24,821 nt of DNA from CAZXCQ01 sp964639275 (GCA_964639275.1 CAZXCQ010000063.1:1-24821); one strand, 5' to 3'. Positions 1-8,629 are shown, numbered from the stretch's first letter. The notes: generated by a model from the letters alone, not told the origin. Made by a program: numbers and translations.

Positions 1-1068
1 AAAACGTACTTTGGTAAACTTTTTTTGTTCTCACACTTGCGAAATCCGGGATTATGGGCCGTCAAAACCTGTGATATAACCATTCAGGCGGCTTCATCGA
101 AAATTGTGATATGTCATGGTAAGCACATCAAATCAGGTTGTTTGAAAACCTGCGCTAACTGCTATGTCTCCCAACTTGAGGTCTCATCGGGACACTGGCA
201 AGATATACTTGGCCTGAGAGTATGGAGCTAAGCTCAGACGAGACAATTTCGAGAGTGACATTTTTAGATGAAACCTGAAAGTGTCCTGCTTTCAAGGTTT
301 AATTTGGGCTAATATTGAATCGGCCAACTTTAAAGGTTTCATCTGCTAGTCACAAAAAAATAGGGCCTATTCACAGGCGAAAATATGGACGTAAGGTAGC
401 ATTTTGGGGGGCCATCGGATTAATATGATTTGCATATCAAGTGTTGCTTTGGGCTTTGTGCATGTATTGTTCTGCAAGTCTTCTTAGATCTTGGTAAATT
501 TAGGCCGACCTGGACGTCAAGACAAATGCAAGAAGTTCTCTCGTGCAACCGGATTAACGGCAAATTGATTGCCCCCCATATGTTGTGGTAGTGAGGCTTT
601 TCGGCTAAAATTGAGGAATCTGAGGGCGCTTACAGATACTGTAGGCATATCCCAACATTTTGGTGGTCCGAAATCTTTGAGCTTTCCAAAGGATCTCTGG
701 ACGTCCTAAGTCAAGAAGATCTTATTCCACACGCCTGACACGCACGGATGGTGATTGACCACGCCGTGATTTCTGGAACCCCGATTTTCGTTGACATAAT
801 CCAATCTTTATCATTACATCCATAACATCCAAACAACCCGGCATTAAAAGAGAAAGCCGGTGTCCGCACACGTTCCCTCTCTTCCATCATCCCCTATCAT
901 ACCGCCCTTTATAACGGGGTGGACCTGAAAAACTTAGGGTTATGCCGGGAGGGAAGGCCTATGTACAGTCTCTCGACCCCTGCAAGCATACAGGCGGCGG
1001 CACTATGGTTTTAGAAATAGAAAAGGCCTCAAAACAAGAAACATTCATTCAGTAACAGGAGGCTGTAT
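1..1068. other. Gene-poor leader region
   Basis: I see no convincing gene here. Open frames are short, lack ribosome binding sites and resemble no family I know. The stretch holds the first copy of a diverged dispersed repeat (641-695). It also holds a small GC hairpin at 838-860 (CCGGC, 13-base loop, GCCGG) without a following T tract. The last 12 bases before the IHF-like gene contain a good Shine-Dalgarno (AGGAGG, 1057-1062). The DNA looks like decayed sequence rather than an active regulatory region, but an unrecognised RNA cannot be excluded. Confidence 0.5.
641..695 (+). repeat. Dispersed repeat, copy 1 (about 55 bp)
   Basis: Starts GTAGGCATATC and continues through TGGTGGTCC and AAATCTTTGAG. 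It aligns without gaps to 3612-3666 in the same orientation at roughly 80% identity by eye. The two copies flank the block carrying the IHF relic and the glycosyltransferase. In one forward frame both copies encode similar peptides (VGISQ.FGGPKSL..PKD), so it may be a remnant of a coding sequence or of a mobile element. I do not recognise the family. Confidence 0.6.
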
Positions 1069-1351
1069 ATGACGCTGACCAAAGAGCGTATTATTGAAGG
1101 CATTCAGAAAGACACGAATCAGAAAAAGGCTGAGATCCAACGCACAGTTGAATCCCTTCTGGAAATCATGAAACAGACCCTTGCATCCGGAGAGGACATC
1201 ATGGTTCAGCGGTTTCGGGAAATTCTGCGTCAGGGAAAAGAAAGCGAGGAGAGGAAGGAATCCCCAAACCGGAGAGTCAATTGACCTGGACGGCCGCAGG
1301 GTGGTCACATTCAAGTGCTCTGGAAAAATGAAAGAGGAACTTAATCCCTGA
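1069..1351 (+). pseudogene. Integration host factor alpha-like protein, frameshifted
   Basis: The gene starts at an ATG 6 bases after AGGAGG. Its first half (MTLTKERIIEGI..., with VESLLEIMKQTLASGEDIMV) matches the N-terminal helices of IHF-alpha/HU proteins. After about codon 46 the conserved arm continues in a different frame: GFGKFCVREKKARRGRNP, then GRRVVTFKCSGKMKEEL, stopping at 1349-1351. Removing one base around 1203-1206 gives a continuous 93-residue protein, the usual IHF-alpha length, with the DNA-bending arm and the RNPxTG motif intact. As written, the original frame stops at 1284 after 71 residues and lacks the arm. Either the gene is recently dead or the sequence has a one-base error. 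IHF/HU proteins bend DNA for recombination and replication, which would fit nearby integrases, but the link is speculative. Confidence 0.8.
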
Positions 1352-2108
1352 AAGTAAAGGTTCACAATGAAAGTATCAAATGCTCTTCTAATTAAGGTCG
1401 GAAAGAACCAGATGTCCGTCAAATAGCAAATCCCTTGAATGAAGACAAGGTGAATTTTTTTGGGGTGAGAAAATGGGAATGAGGCATACTCACTTTGAGC
1501 CAAATAGCAACAAATGATATAGAGCATTTCAACCATTCAGTGCAGAAAATCCTTGAGGCTGCTAACGGGTGAGAAGAATCTGCTGCCGCGGCCGCCTGGG
1601 AATGAGAGCGGACAAGATTTGACCCAAAAGGAGAGCCGGTTTCTGGCATTTGGAAAATGCAGATTTCTTGATATCGCCAAAGGGCCTCTATCCGCTCAGG
1701 CCCATGTGATTTGAAGTTGATAGACCATCCCTTTTAGGCCAAGGAGGAGACCCAGGTTCGTGGCTCAACATCGAACCGGCCAGGGTGTCGTCCTATTTTG
1801 CTTATAGAACCCATTTAATCGCTTCATTAACTTTTAGAGTACTGGGACATGGACCGTCGAAGTTGGTGCCCGAAACTGCCCGCAGGTGAAGAAATCCAGT
1901 CTGAGAGTAAGTGCCATTGGACCAGCCTGAAGTCGGTCATAAATCAGAGCAGCCCCGCTGAAGGGGTCAGGATGTCCGCCCAAGGGCGGTAGGGTCGCCA
2001 ATAAACCGAAAGATGGCATTAACTGCATTTTATCTTAATGAAATGATGCAAGATTTAGGTAATAATGAAAGCCATACATTTTGCCGGTAATGCCTTAAGG
2101 AGGACGTC
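1352..2108. other. Intergenic region with no supported gene
   Basis: About 750 bases between the IHF relic and the glycosyltransferase. A short forward stretch near 1497-1572 reads like a coding remnant (IEHFNHSVQKILEAANG then stop), but it has no start and no recognisable family. The end of the region carries the strong Shine-Dalgarno TAAGGAGG of the next gene at about 2096-2103. I see no promoter I would defend. Confidence 0.45.
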
Positions 2109-3320
2109 ATGACTGATTTTTTCCAAAATGGTGAAATTGTGACCTTCCATCGCCTCAAACATCGAGAGGTAAGAGAGTTAGAGGCAGAACTGGAGATGGC
2201 ATCGAGTCGCCGTCCGATCTCTCTTGTTCTTCCCTACATCCCTGTTGAACTACAGGGAGCAGGCCTTCCGAAAATTATCAAGGAATTGCCAAATATAAAA
2301 TACCTTAAGAACATTATCGTTACGATTGGCAAAGCAAACGCAGATGATTTCAGGGAAGCCAAAAGGTTTTTTTCGCCCCTGCCGCAGGAACCAAGACTAA
2401 TTTGGTGCACTGGCCCTAGAATAAAACAGCTTTATGATCTTTTGTCGCAGAATGGGATCGACGTCGGTGAGGACGGCAAAGGAAGGTCAGCGTGGACGGC
2501 CTACGGATATATTTTGGGCCGGGAGGATAGCCACGGAATTGCTCTACATGATTGTGATATTGCCACTTACGACCGGGAGTTTCTTGCGCGGCTCTGTTAC
2601 CCGGTAACCCATCCGAACATGGGTTTCGAGTTCTGCAAAGGTTATTATAGCCGGGTCACCGATCAGATGCACGGTCGCGTCACACGCATTTTTGTCACAC
2701 CCCTTATCCGATCTCTGAAGGCAACCCTCGGACCAAATGAATTTCTGGATTATCTCGACAGCTTCCGTTACATCCTCGCTGGGGAGTTTTCAATGGATAC
2801 CGAGCTTGCACGGCGTATGAGGATCCCTGGTGACTGGGGAATAGAGGTTGGCGTTCTGGCTGAGGTTCACCGCAATTGTGCGCTTCGAAGAATTTGCCAG
2901 GTGGACCTCTCCGAGAATTACGAGCACAAGCATCAACCCCTTACATTGGAAGATCCTAACAAGGGTTTATTAAAGATGGGAACTGACATCGCCAAGTGCA
3001 TTTTCAGAACCATGGCAAGCAGGGGATATACCCTAACCAATGAATTTTTTGTATCCCTGAAGTCGTGCTACCTGCGTATCGCCCAGGATCTCATTGCACG
3101 CTATGAATATGATTCGGTCATTAACGGGCTCAAGTACGATCGGCACAGGGAAGGAAGCCAGGCTGAAGCTTTCGTTCGCTGCATCGAGAGTGCCGGGGAA
3201 CAGTTCTTGGAAACACCCATGGAAGTGCCATATATTTCCAACTGGAACAGGGTCGCCTCAGCGGTCCCGAATATTTTCGAGTTACTTATCAAAGCGGTTG
3301 AAGAAGACAACAAGGGATAG
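2109..3320 (+). CDS. Glucosyl-3-phosphoglycerate synthase-like glycosyltransferase (GT81-type)
   Basis: A 403-residue cytoplasmic glycosyltransferase with a GT-A fold. The family transfers a sugar from a nucleotide sugar, typically glucose to 3-phosphoglycerate in compatible-solute synthesis. Visible hallmarks are SLVLPYIPVEL near residues 38-48 (first Rossmann strand), GKGRSAW at 123-129, the metal-binding DxD motif as LHDCDIATYD at 146-155 (D148, D150), the acceptor-side block LDSFRYILAGEF at 216-227, GDWGIEVGVL at 241-250 and YEHKHQ at 271-276. The C-terminal half is helical. Length is normal for the bacterial 400-residue branch. The start is set by TAAGGAGG just upstream. No phosphatase gene (the usual pathway partner) is nearby, so the product and acceptor are inferred from family only. 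It stands alone in gene-poor DNA. Confidence 0.82.
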   Translation: MTDFFQNGEIVTFHRLKHREVRELEAELEMASSRRPISLVLPYIPVELQGAGLPKIIKELPNIKYLKNIIVTIGKANADDFREAKRFFSPLPQEPRLIWCTGPRIKQLYDLLSQNGIDVGEDGKGRSAWTAYGYILGREDSHGIALHDCDIATYDREFLARLCYPVTHPNMGFEFCKGYYSRVTDQMHGRVTRIFVTPLIRSLKATLGPNEFLDYLDSFRYILAGEFSMDTELARRMRIPGDWGIEVGVLAEVHRNCALRRICQVDLSENYEHKHQPLTLEDPNKGLLKMGTDIAKCIFRTMASRGYTLTNEFFVSLKSCYLRIAQDLIARYEYDSVINGLKYDRHREGSQAEAFVRCIESAGEQFLETPMEVPYISNWNRVASAVPNIFELLIKAVEEDNKG

Positions 3321-3413
3321 CTCTTTCTCTTGAGCCCCATATAAATCGGGTGCGGTGGAGTTGGGAATGTGCTGGCAAAGGCGGTTACACTCGTTCCTTC
3401 AGGCGAAGAAGCC

Positions 3414-3471
3414 TCTCCCCAGCCTCAAGGGGAGACTGCGGGCGCCGCTGTTCTCTGGGATCACAGCGGCG
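3414..3471. other. Pair of adjacent GC-rich hairpins
   Basis: Hairpin one pairs TCTCCCC (3414-3420) with GGGGAGA (3429-3435). Hairpin two pairs CGCCGCTGT (3443-3451) with ACAGCGGCG (3463-3471). They lie about 95 bases downstream of the glycosyltransferase stop. No T tract follows either arm, so they are not a standard Rho-independent terminator. They could stabilise the 3' end of the transcript or be a small repeat unit. Confidence 0.5.
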
Positions 3472-3611
3472 TGTAAAATACCTGAATTTGGGTCTTGACC
3501 CACATCTGCTCTTTCTTGATAATCGAAAGGCTCTCATCGGGTCAATCCTACCTGGTATAGGCACTAGAGTCCGCGGATGGGTTCAACACTTGAACGCCCA
3601 CCTGAAAGATC

Positions 3612-3666
3612 GTAGGCATATCGCAGCTTTTTGGTGGTCCCAAATCTTTGAGGTTACCAAAAGATA
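3612..3666 (+). repeat. Dispersed repeat, copy 2 (about 55 bp)
   Basis: Second copy of the sequence at 641-695, same orientation, beginning GTAGGCATATCGCAG. Differences are scattered substitutions rather than gaps. It sits about 270 bases downstream of the end of the cyclase gene. Confidence 0.6.
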
Positions 3667-3936
3667 CCTTTTGTATGCTGAAAAAATTCAATGATTCAGG
3701 ATCAATTATCTTTGAGATTTCCCGACGCCCAAAATTGAACCCAATATTTGCCATCCTTCACTTGTTGACTTTTCAACCTTTCATTTTGTAGCCTTAACCA
3801 AATAGGGAGTGCTCAGAGACGATCTATAATGCCAAAAAGGCAGATCATTCCGTGCTCATATACTTCCTTATTCCACAATCGAAAACGGATATAACCATAC
3901 TCAGTCAACAAAAGATATTCCCTCAGCGTTTTCTTA

Positions 3937-5844
3937 TCACCCTCCGGAGAGGGGGGGTTTGTCGGGAAGGCCTGCTTTACGCAGGAAATCGGCCAATCGA
4001 TCTAACTCATCCTGATCCTTCCATGGGAATGATCTTGGGACAAGTTCCACAGTATAATTGGGTCTGATCCTCAACACCTCTCGGACTTCCACCCGGGCTT
4101 CCTCCATTTTCCCCATCTCCGCAAACGCAGCGGCAAGTGTAAGGTGAGGGAAAATATAATTCGGCTTGATCTGGATCAGTTTTCTGCAAACCTCAACCGC
4201 TTCCTCTAATCGCCCAGCCTTTCGAAGGGCAACGCCCAAGTGACTGAAGGCACGAGGGAGAATGATTGGACTCGAAGATGCGGCCTTTTGGAGAATTGGA
4301 ATGGCTTCCTCAGTTCTGCCGACGCTGTAAAGGGCATAACCAAGCAGGATCTGTGCCATAACGGAATTGGGTGCCAGTTCGACAGCCCGCCTGGTCTCGG
4401 CAACGGCCTTCTTGTAGTCCTTGTTCAGCATGGCCAAAAATCCGAGGCATCTGTGCGCAGATTCTTCTTCGTCGTCTAGTTGGACCGCTTTCTCGGCCAG
4501 TGCCATGGCCCGTTTCAGTGCTTCACTACGATCCTTGTAAACCCCAAGTAGAACCTCATTCCCGATTGTGGCTGCCACCATGACGTACGCCCGTGCATAT
4601 TCAGGATCCAAGGCAATAGCCTCCTCGGCCAACCGTCTAGCCCGGGCCTGCGTGTTTTGATTCACGGCTTGAAATATGTTTTCTGCCTGCAATATCTTCA
4701 GATAAGCCTCAATGCTCTTTGTACCCTTACCCCGTAATGATGGGACCCCCGTGCCGGAGAGCGATACCCGCATAGCAGTTAGCACACCCATGGTTATCTC
4801 ATCCTGGATAGCAAATATATCCTTCATTTCACGCTCGTAACGCTCGGAGAAAAGGTGTTTTGGGGTGGCAACGTCAATCAGATTAGCGGAAATACGAACC
4901 TTGTTTCCCTGTCTACGGACACTTCCCTCCAGAACGTATCGCACTCCCATTTCTCGACCCACTTGCTTCACATCCACGGTTTTGTCCTTGTAGATGAAAC
5001 TCGAACTCTTAGGAATGACTACAACTGAGGGCCACCTAACCAGCGCATTGATAATCTCCTCACTCAAACCGTCGCTAAAATACCCCTGCTCAGGGTCACC
5101 GCTCAAGTTATCAAAGGGCAGTACCGCGATTGAGGGCTTGTCAGGCAGGGGATAGGCTATTCTTTCATTGGAGTCAGACTCAATGGCTGGTGGACGGGAA
5201 TACAAGTTCCAGATTGCAGCGCCAATGATCACTACTAGAGCTGCTAGTGCGACGGCAAGTACCTTTTTTCTTCGCCACTCAGGTATGGGAGACTTCTCGT
5301 CCTTTACCTCAGCCTCGGGTCCAATTCGCATCCGATACACCCGGATCGGCTCCTTGATGTTCTTGACAGTATGTTCGCCCATCGGCTTATAGCTCAGAGA
5401 CAGTTTGTTCTTGATACTGTCGTACACAGTACCGGAGATGCAGATCCCTCCTCCATCAGCCAGACCTTCCACCCTGGCAGCAATATTAACTCCATCACCA
5501 TAGATCCGCTCTCCTTCCGCCACCACATCTCCAAGGTTGATACCGATACGAAATTCCATCCTGCGGTTTTCGGGTAGTTCATCGTTCCTGACCTTGAGTT
5601 CCTCCTGGATCTCCACGGCACAGCGCACAGCATCCACCACACTTCCAAATTCAGCCAAAAGGTTGTCCCCAGGGGAATCCACCACCCTGCCCTTGTGTTT
5701 CTGAATAAGTGTGGACATCAGCTCTCGATAGGCAGTCAGTGTCCGGATGGTAGAGTCTTCGTCTTCTCCCATAAGGCGGCTGTAACCTTGAACATCCGCA
5801 CTGAGGATGGCGGTTAGCTTTCGTTTGAATTCTTCAGCGGCCAC
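3937..5844 (-). CDS. Class III adenylate/guanylate cyclase with TM segment, TolB-like domain and TPR repeats
   Basis: A 635-residue membrane-anchored nucleotide cyclase. Residues 8-170 form the class III catalytic domain: TAILSADVQGYSRLM with metal-binding D17, DSPGDNLLAEF with the second metal Asp D60, FRIGINLGDV, then IYGDGVNIAARVEG with the catalytic Asn120 and Arg124. Residues about 194-214 (KVLAVALAALVVIIGAAIW) are one transmembrane helix. Residues 235-345 match the domain often found after such cyclases (KPSIAVLPFDNLSGD, YFSDGLSEEI, VRYVLEGSVR, FSERYERE). Tetratricopeptide repeats fill 375-615, with the typical AL.LDPEYA and A..LAPNS units. The family makes cAMP or cGMP in response to unknown signals; which nucleotide is not decided by sequence. 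Transcribed alone on the minus strand, with a 20-bp palindrome just upstream of its start. Confidence 0.88.
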   Translation of the reverse strand: MAAEEFKRKLTAILSADVQGYSRLMGEDEDSTIRTLTAYRELMSTLIQKHKGRVVDSPGDNLLAEFGSVVDAVRCAVEIQEELKVRNDELPENRRMEFRIGINLGDVVAEGERIYGDGVNIAARVEGLADGGGICISGTVYDSIKNKLSLSYKPMGEHTVKNIKEPIRVYRMRIGPEAEVKDEKSPIPEWRRKKVLAVALAALVVIIGAAIWNLYSRPPAIESDSNERIAYPLPDKPSIAVLPFDNLSGDPEQGYFSDGLSEEIINALVRWPSVVVIPKSSSFIYKDKTVDVKQVGREMGVRYVLEGSVRRQGNKVRISANLIDVATPKHLFSERYEREMKDIFAIQDEITMGVLTAMRVSLSGTGVPSLRGKGTKSIEAYLKILQAENIFQAVNQNTQARARRLAEEAIALDPEYARAYVMVAATIGNEVLLGVYKDRSEALKRAMALAEKAVQLDDEEESAHRCLGFLAMLNKDYKKAVAETRRAVELAPNSVMAQILLGYALYSVGRTEEAIPILQKAASSSPIILPRAFSHLGVALRKAGRLEEAVEVCRKLIQIKPNYIFPHLTLAAAFAEMGKMEEARVEVREVLRIRPNYTVELVPRSFPWKDQDELDRLADFLRKAGLPDKPPLSGG

Positions 5845-6317
5845 GGGTTCACCTCCGCCAAAACCAAGAAACCTCTGAGCGGATATGGATATCCGCTGGA
5901 GGCCTTAATCTCACCACCCTCTGGAGACATGAAGCCATGATTTCCTCCCAGAAGGTTAGGGTTGTACAGCTGAATTGTCCTAAATTACGCAGAATGAATG
6001 GATTTAATCTGATTAAAACGGAAAGGGGGGTAGATGTCAAGGCGAATTGGGGCTCAAATAGCTGAGGGTCACAAAATTGGCAGAGGGGGTGCGTTCGCTG
6101 ATTCTTAAAATTAGGTTGCTGCCGTAAGAAAGAATTCGGGACTTAATGGGTGCGGACATCACTTTGGTATATGTCGTTATTGTGAATTACAGATTAAGCC
6201 ACGATACCACATCCAGCCCATATTTAAAAACGGCTTCCGAGCAAGCCTCAGGGACCTCAAGATGTTGTGGCCGACCCTCCTGGGGGATTGCGCCCCATGG
6301 TGCTGGACTACCGATAT
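5845..6317. other. Intergenic region between the cyclase gene and the RIT element
   Basis: About 470 bases upstream of the cyclase gene, ending at the proposed left boundary of the recombinase-trio element. Apart from the palindrome at 5878-5897, I see nothing that can be named. The short frames lack ribosome binding sites. Confidence 0.4.
5878..5897. promoter_or_regulatory. 20-bp palindrome upstream of the cyclase gene
   Basis: AGCGGATATGGATATCCGCT has two perfect 9-base arms around a GG centre. It lies 34-53 bases upstream of the cyclase ATG, where an operator or a leader hairpin would act. No regulator gene for it is identified in the window. Confidence 0.5.
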
Positions 6318-6318
6318 T
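6312..6318 (+). repeat. Left 7-bp direct repeat CGATATT
   Basis: CGATATT immediately precedes the left inverted-end motif and overlaps its first T. The same 7 bases follow the right end at 10795-10801 in direct orientation. It may be the target duplication or the crossover core of the RIT element. Seven bases can match by chance, but the placement exactly at both ends argues against that. Confidence 0.45.
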
Positions 6319-6344
6319 TATGTTGTGGGTTTGGTTATGTTGTG
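6318..6344 (+). repeat. Left terminal inverted repeat of the RIT element
   Basis: Contains two direct copies of TTATGTTGTG (6318-6327 and 6335-6344), 17 bases apart. The outer copy is the perfect inverse of CACAACATAA at 10785-10794. A doubled recombinase-binding motif at an element end is expected for tyrosine recombinase arm or core sites. Confidence 0.55.
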
Positions 6345-6629
6345 TGTATTTAGATCCCTCTATATGATTCCAGAAGGGATTTTGAAAAAATCCTTATCAT
6401 TCCTCTGATTCCCTTATCATTTCATTCATTCCATTTTTCCTCTTTTTCTTTGCTCTCGGGATAGACACGTCATAGAGATTTAGATCAGACCCATAGTATA
6501 TCGTGGTGTATTCTCTCCAATAAGGTTGGTTTGGATCGTAATGTCATAACCGAGCAAGGGGGGGGGTGAACCATGTGCACTCAAGGATAGACCAAAAAGC
6601 GTCCGTGTCGAATTTGTCGACGGTGGTTT

Positions 6630-6995
6630 ATGCCCCATCCGAGGCTTAAAGAGCGCCAGAAGACCTGTGGCGATGCTGCCTGCAAAAATGAGTGGCACAG
6701 AAGAAAGTGCACTGAATGGAACCGGGCTAACTCGGATTATTTTAAAGCCAACTACCTGCAGAGAAAGCTTGATTCTCAAGCGACAACCACCCCGCTCAAA
6801 AGCCGCTTGAAGACAGGACTACCTCTTAATCGTGTTCAAGAAGTGATCGGGATGCAACACCTGGTAATCATTGAGTATCTGGCCCAACTACTGGTGCGAC
6901 GTTTTCAAGATGTGATATGGAGGCAACTTTTTGTAAATACAGGAAAAATGGATCGACTACCCCGGGGGGTGTTTTCAAGATGTGATCGACAGTGA
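6630..6995 (+). CDS. Zinc-ribbon-like protein of the RIT element, apparently damaged
   Basis: The readable frame gives 121 residues from ATG 6630. The same frame is open upstream to 6591 and there encodes CRICRRWF, which with TCGDAACKNEW makes a C-x2-C...C-x4-C four-cysteine, zinc-ribbon-like module followed by basic residues (HRRKCTEWNRAN). An ATG at 6573 in the same frame is separated from it by a TAG at 6588, so the first Cys pair is lost if translation begins at 6630. The 3' end also looks shifted: after the run of six G at 6964-6969 a one-base change would give CFQDVIDSEGRWHL, ending at 7014, in place of the present tail. Inside the gene GTTTTCAAGATGTGAT occurs twice (6901 and 6971). I infer DNA binding from the cysteines and basic stretch. 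The family is not one I can name. Confidence 0.5.
   Translation: MPHPRLKERQKTCGDAACKNEWHRRKCTEWNRANSDYFKANYLQRKLDSQATTTPLKSRLKTGLPLNRVQEVIGMQHLVIIEYLAQLLVRRFQDVIWRQLFVNTGKMDRLPRGVFSRCDRQ
6901..6986 (+). repeat. 16-bp direct repeat pair inside the zinc-ribbon gene
   Basis: GTTTTCAAGATGTGAT is present exactly at 6901-6916 and 6971-6986. The offset is 70 bases, not a multiple of three. Removing one base from the G run at 6964-6969 makes it 69, and both copies then read FQDVI. This supports a one-base insertion in the G run. Confidence 0.7.
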
Positions 6996-7044
6996 AGGAA
7001 GGTGGCACTTATAATTGCCCAAAACATCAAGAGAAGGTTCGATC

Positions 7045-7443
7045 ATGATCAAGAAAAAAATCCTTGTTCCCAACCGGGTCAGACGTATTGAGGGAGGGTT
7101 CAGTTTTATCCCTCACCGCTTCCTAACCGATGGCTTTTTAGCTTCCCTGAGCCAGAGAGAAATCCTTCTCTACCTTTTCCTTATCATAGCCTCAGATCGC
7201 AACGGGCTTTCCTTTTACTCCTACGATGCCATTTGCACATTACTGCAGCTCAGCGTTGATGATTACATTGAAGCGAGGGATGGTTTGATCAAGAGGGATC
7301 TCATCGCCTTTGACGGTACCCTCTTTCAGGTGCTGGATTTGCCTGGTAAACCTTTCCAGGAAAAGGAAGAGAAACTTTGTCCCCAATACAGACAAAGGCC
7401 CAAGATCAGGGATCTTATCCAGCAATCCATTCGGGAGTTTTAA
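7045..7443 (+). CDS. Helix-turn-helix-like accessory protein of the RIT element
   Basis: A 132-residue protein beginning MIKKKILVPNRVRRIEGGFS; the ATG at 7045 follows GAGAAGG at good spacing. The centre (SQREILLYLFLIIASDRNGLSFYSYDAICTLL, from about residue 36, then SVDDYIEARDGLIKRDLIAF) has the helix pattern of a winged-helix domain of the kind seen in replication-initiator and DnaD-like proteins, ending in a short beta wing (DGTLFQVLDLP). The basic tail may contact DNA. Its stop (TAA, 7441-7443) lies one base before the GTG of the first recombinase, so it is probably co-translated with the trio. The function is unknown; regulation of the recombinases or binding of the element ends is plausible. 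The HTH call rests on pattern, not a certain family match. Confidence 0.72.
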   Translation: MIKKKILVPNRVRRIEGGFSFIPHRFLTDGFLASLSQREILLYLFLIIASDRNGLSFYSYDAICTLLQLSVDDYIEARDGLIKRDLIAFDGTLFQVLDLPGKPFQEKEEKLCPQYRQRPKIRDLIQQSIREF

Positions 7444-7444
7444 A

Positions 7445-8629
7445 GTGGCTGCCGAAGATATCAGGAAATTGGCACAAACCATCGAGGACTACGCAAAATG
7501 GGTCAGGTCGGAGGAGGACGCCCCCCAAACCACCAACCATACTCGGACCCTGATGGATTTCCTTGTCTTCGCAATCAACCAGGACATCGCCTGGAGAGAT
7601 ATGTTTACTGTGGACACACTCAAAGCGTTTCGTAACCATAGTCGATTCAAGAGCGCTCCCCGTGCACTGGTCGCCTTTTCCGAGTATCTTTTTTCCCAGA
7701 AAAAAGTTGATCAGCCTTTAGAGATATCAAGTCCCCAGGTCATCAAGCAGTTGGTCCAGTTGCCCGATCTTCATGAACAGTACCTGTTATTCTACCAACA
7801 GACTTCACGGGTTTCCGATGATTACCTCAAACAGGTAAGAAGGCTGCTGGCCCGTTTTCATGAGTATCTTCAAAAACAAAACATAGAGATTTCTGATTTA
7901 AAAATTGAGCAGCTCGATGCCTTCTTGGCTGGAATGAAGGCGGCCGTGAGCACGCATAGTCTTTACCGGTCTCAGTTGCGGGGCTTTTTGAAGTATCTGT
8001 ATCACGAGCAAAAAATCATAAAAAGAGACCTGGCTGAGCTTTTAGTGGGACCGCCCATCTTTGCTAAACCCAAACCGCCAAAGTTCCTGAGGCCCGATGA
8101 AGTACGAAAGCTCTTCTCAAGCCTGAAACTCTCAACCCCTAAAGCCATACGAACCTACGCCATAGTTCACTTAGCCTATACCATGGCCCTCAGGCCTGTT
8201 GAGATCAGCAGGATCACACTTGATGATATCTGTTTTTCTGAGAAGACATTGACCATGGCAGACAGAAAGGGCGATCGTCCCATGACCCTTCCCATTCCGG
8301 AGAAGACCATGAAGGCCATAGCCGCCTATATCCTTCATGCCAGGATTAAAACCCAATACAGGCATCTGTTCATGACCAGTCAAAGGCCCTATGGTCCGCT
8401 AAGCAGTGGCAGCGTGTGTTCAGACATCTGGAGAGCCATGAAAAATGCGGGGCTTTCTTCTTCTGCCTATTGGCTCAGGCATACCCATGCCCAAAATCTT
8501 TTGCTTCTCGGCCGATCCATTTATGAGATCAAGGAAATGTTAGGGCATCAAGACATCCAACACACCCAGAAATATCTTCATATCGACACGGAGCTCATGC
8601 GAAAGGTGCTTTTCAATGAAACACTTTGA
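7445..8629 (+). CDS. ritA: RIT tyrosine recombinase A
   Basis: A 394-residue tyrosine recombinase, first of the trio. I choose GTG at 7445 because the same frame upstream runs through the preceding gene in a nonsense frame. The N-terminal 215 residues include a SAM-like core-binding domain. The catalytic domain shows Arg I in MALRPVEIS (R250), a candidate beta-hairpin Lys (K275), YWLRHTHAQ with Arg II (R345), LGHQDIQ (H368) and the nucleophile in KYLHID (Y377). The first His of the usual HxxR is replaced by Tyr (Y342), while R345 remains. The gene overlaps the next start by 14 bases, so translation is probably coupled. It should act with its two partners in moving the element; individual roles in RIT transposition are not known to me. 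Confidence 0.85.
   Translation: MAAEDIRKLAQTIEDYAKWVRSEEDAPQTTNHTRTLMDFLVFAINQDIAWRDMFTVDTLKAFRNHSRFKSAPRALVAFSEYLFSQKKVDQPLEISSPQVIKQLVQLPDLHEQYLLFYQQTSRVSDDYLKQVRRLLARFHEYLQKQNIEISDLKIEQLDAFLAGMKAAVSTHSLYRSQLRGFLKYLYHEQKIIKRDLAELLVGPPIFAKPKPPKFLRPDEVRKLFSSLKLSTPKAIRTYAIVHLAYTMALRPVEISRITLDDICFSEKTLTMADRKGDRPMTLPIPEKTMKAIAAYILHARIKTQYRHLFMTSQRPYGPLSSGSVCSDIWRAMKNAGLSSSAYWLRHTHAQNLLLLGRSIYEIKEMLGHQDIQHTQKYLHIDTELMRKVLFNETL

Larger units (their letters stand above)
3321..3936. other. Intergenic region with hairpins and a repeat copy
   Basis: Some 600 bases between the convergent glycosyltransferase and cyclase genes, with no credible gene. It contains two adjacent GC-rich hairpins (3414-3435 and 3443-3471) and the second copy of the dispersed repeat (3612-3666). 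The open frames here lack ribosome binding sites and conserved sequence. Confidence 0.5.

Noticed and set aside
838..1015. A riboswitch upstream of the IHF-like gene
   Set aside because: There is a hairpin and GC-rich blocks, but none of the conserved cores of common riboswitch classes that I could recognise.
1045..1536. A 163-residue minus-strand frame
   Set aside because: It is the antisense of the IHF-like gene and has no family resemblance or Shine-Dalgarno.
3414..3471. Rho-independent terminator for the glycosyltransferase
   Set aside because: Both hairpins lack a following T tract on either strand.
7310..7444. A longer N-terminus for RitA starting at 7310
   Set aside because: These 45 codons overlap the well-supported HTH-like gene in another frame and have no recombinase-like sequence; GTG 7445 is the natural start.
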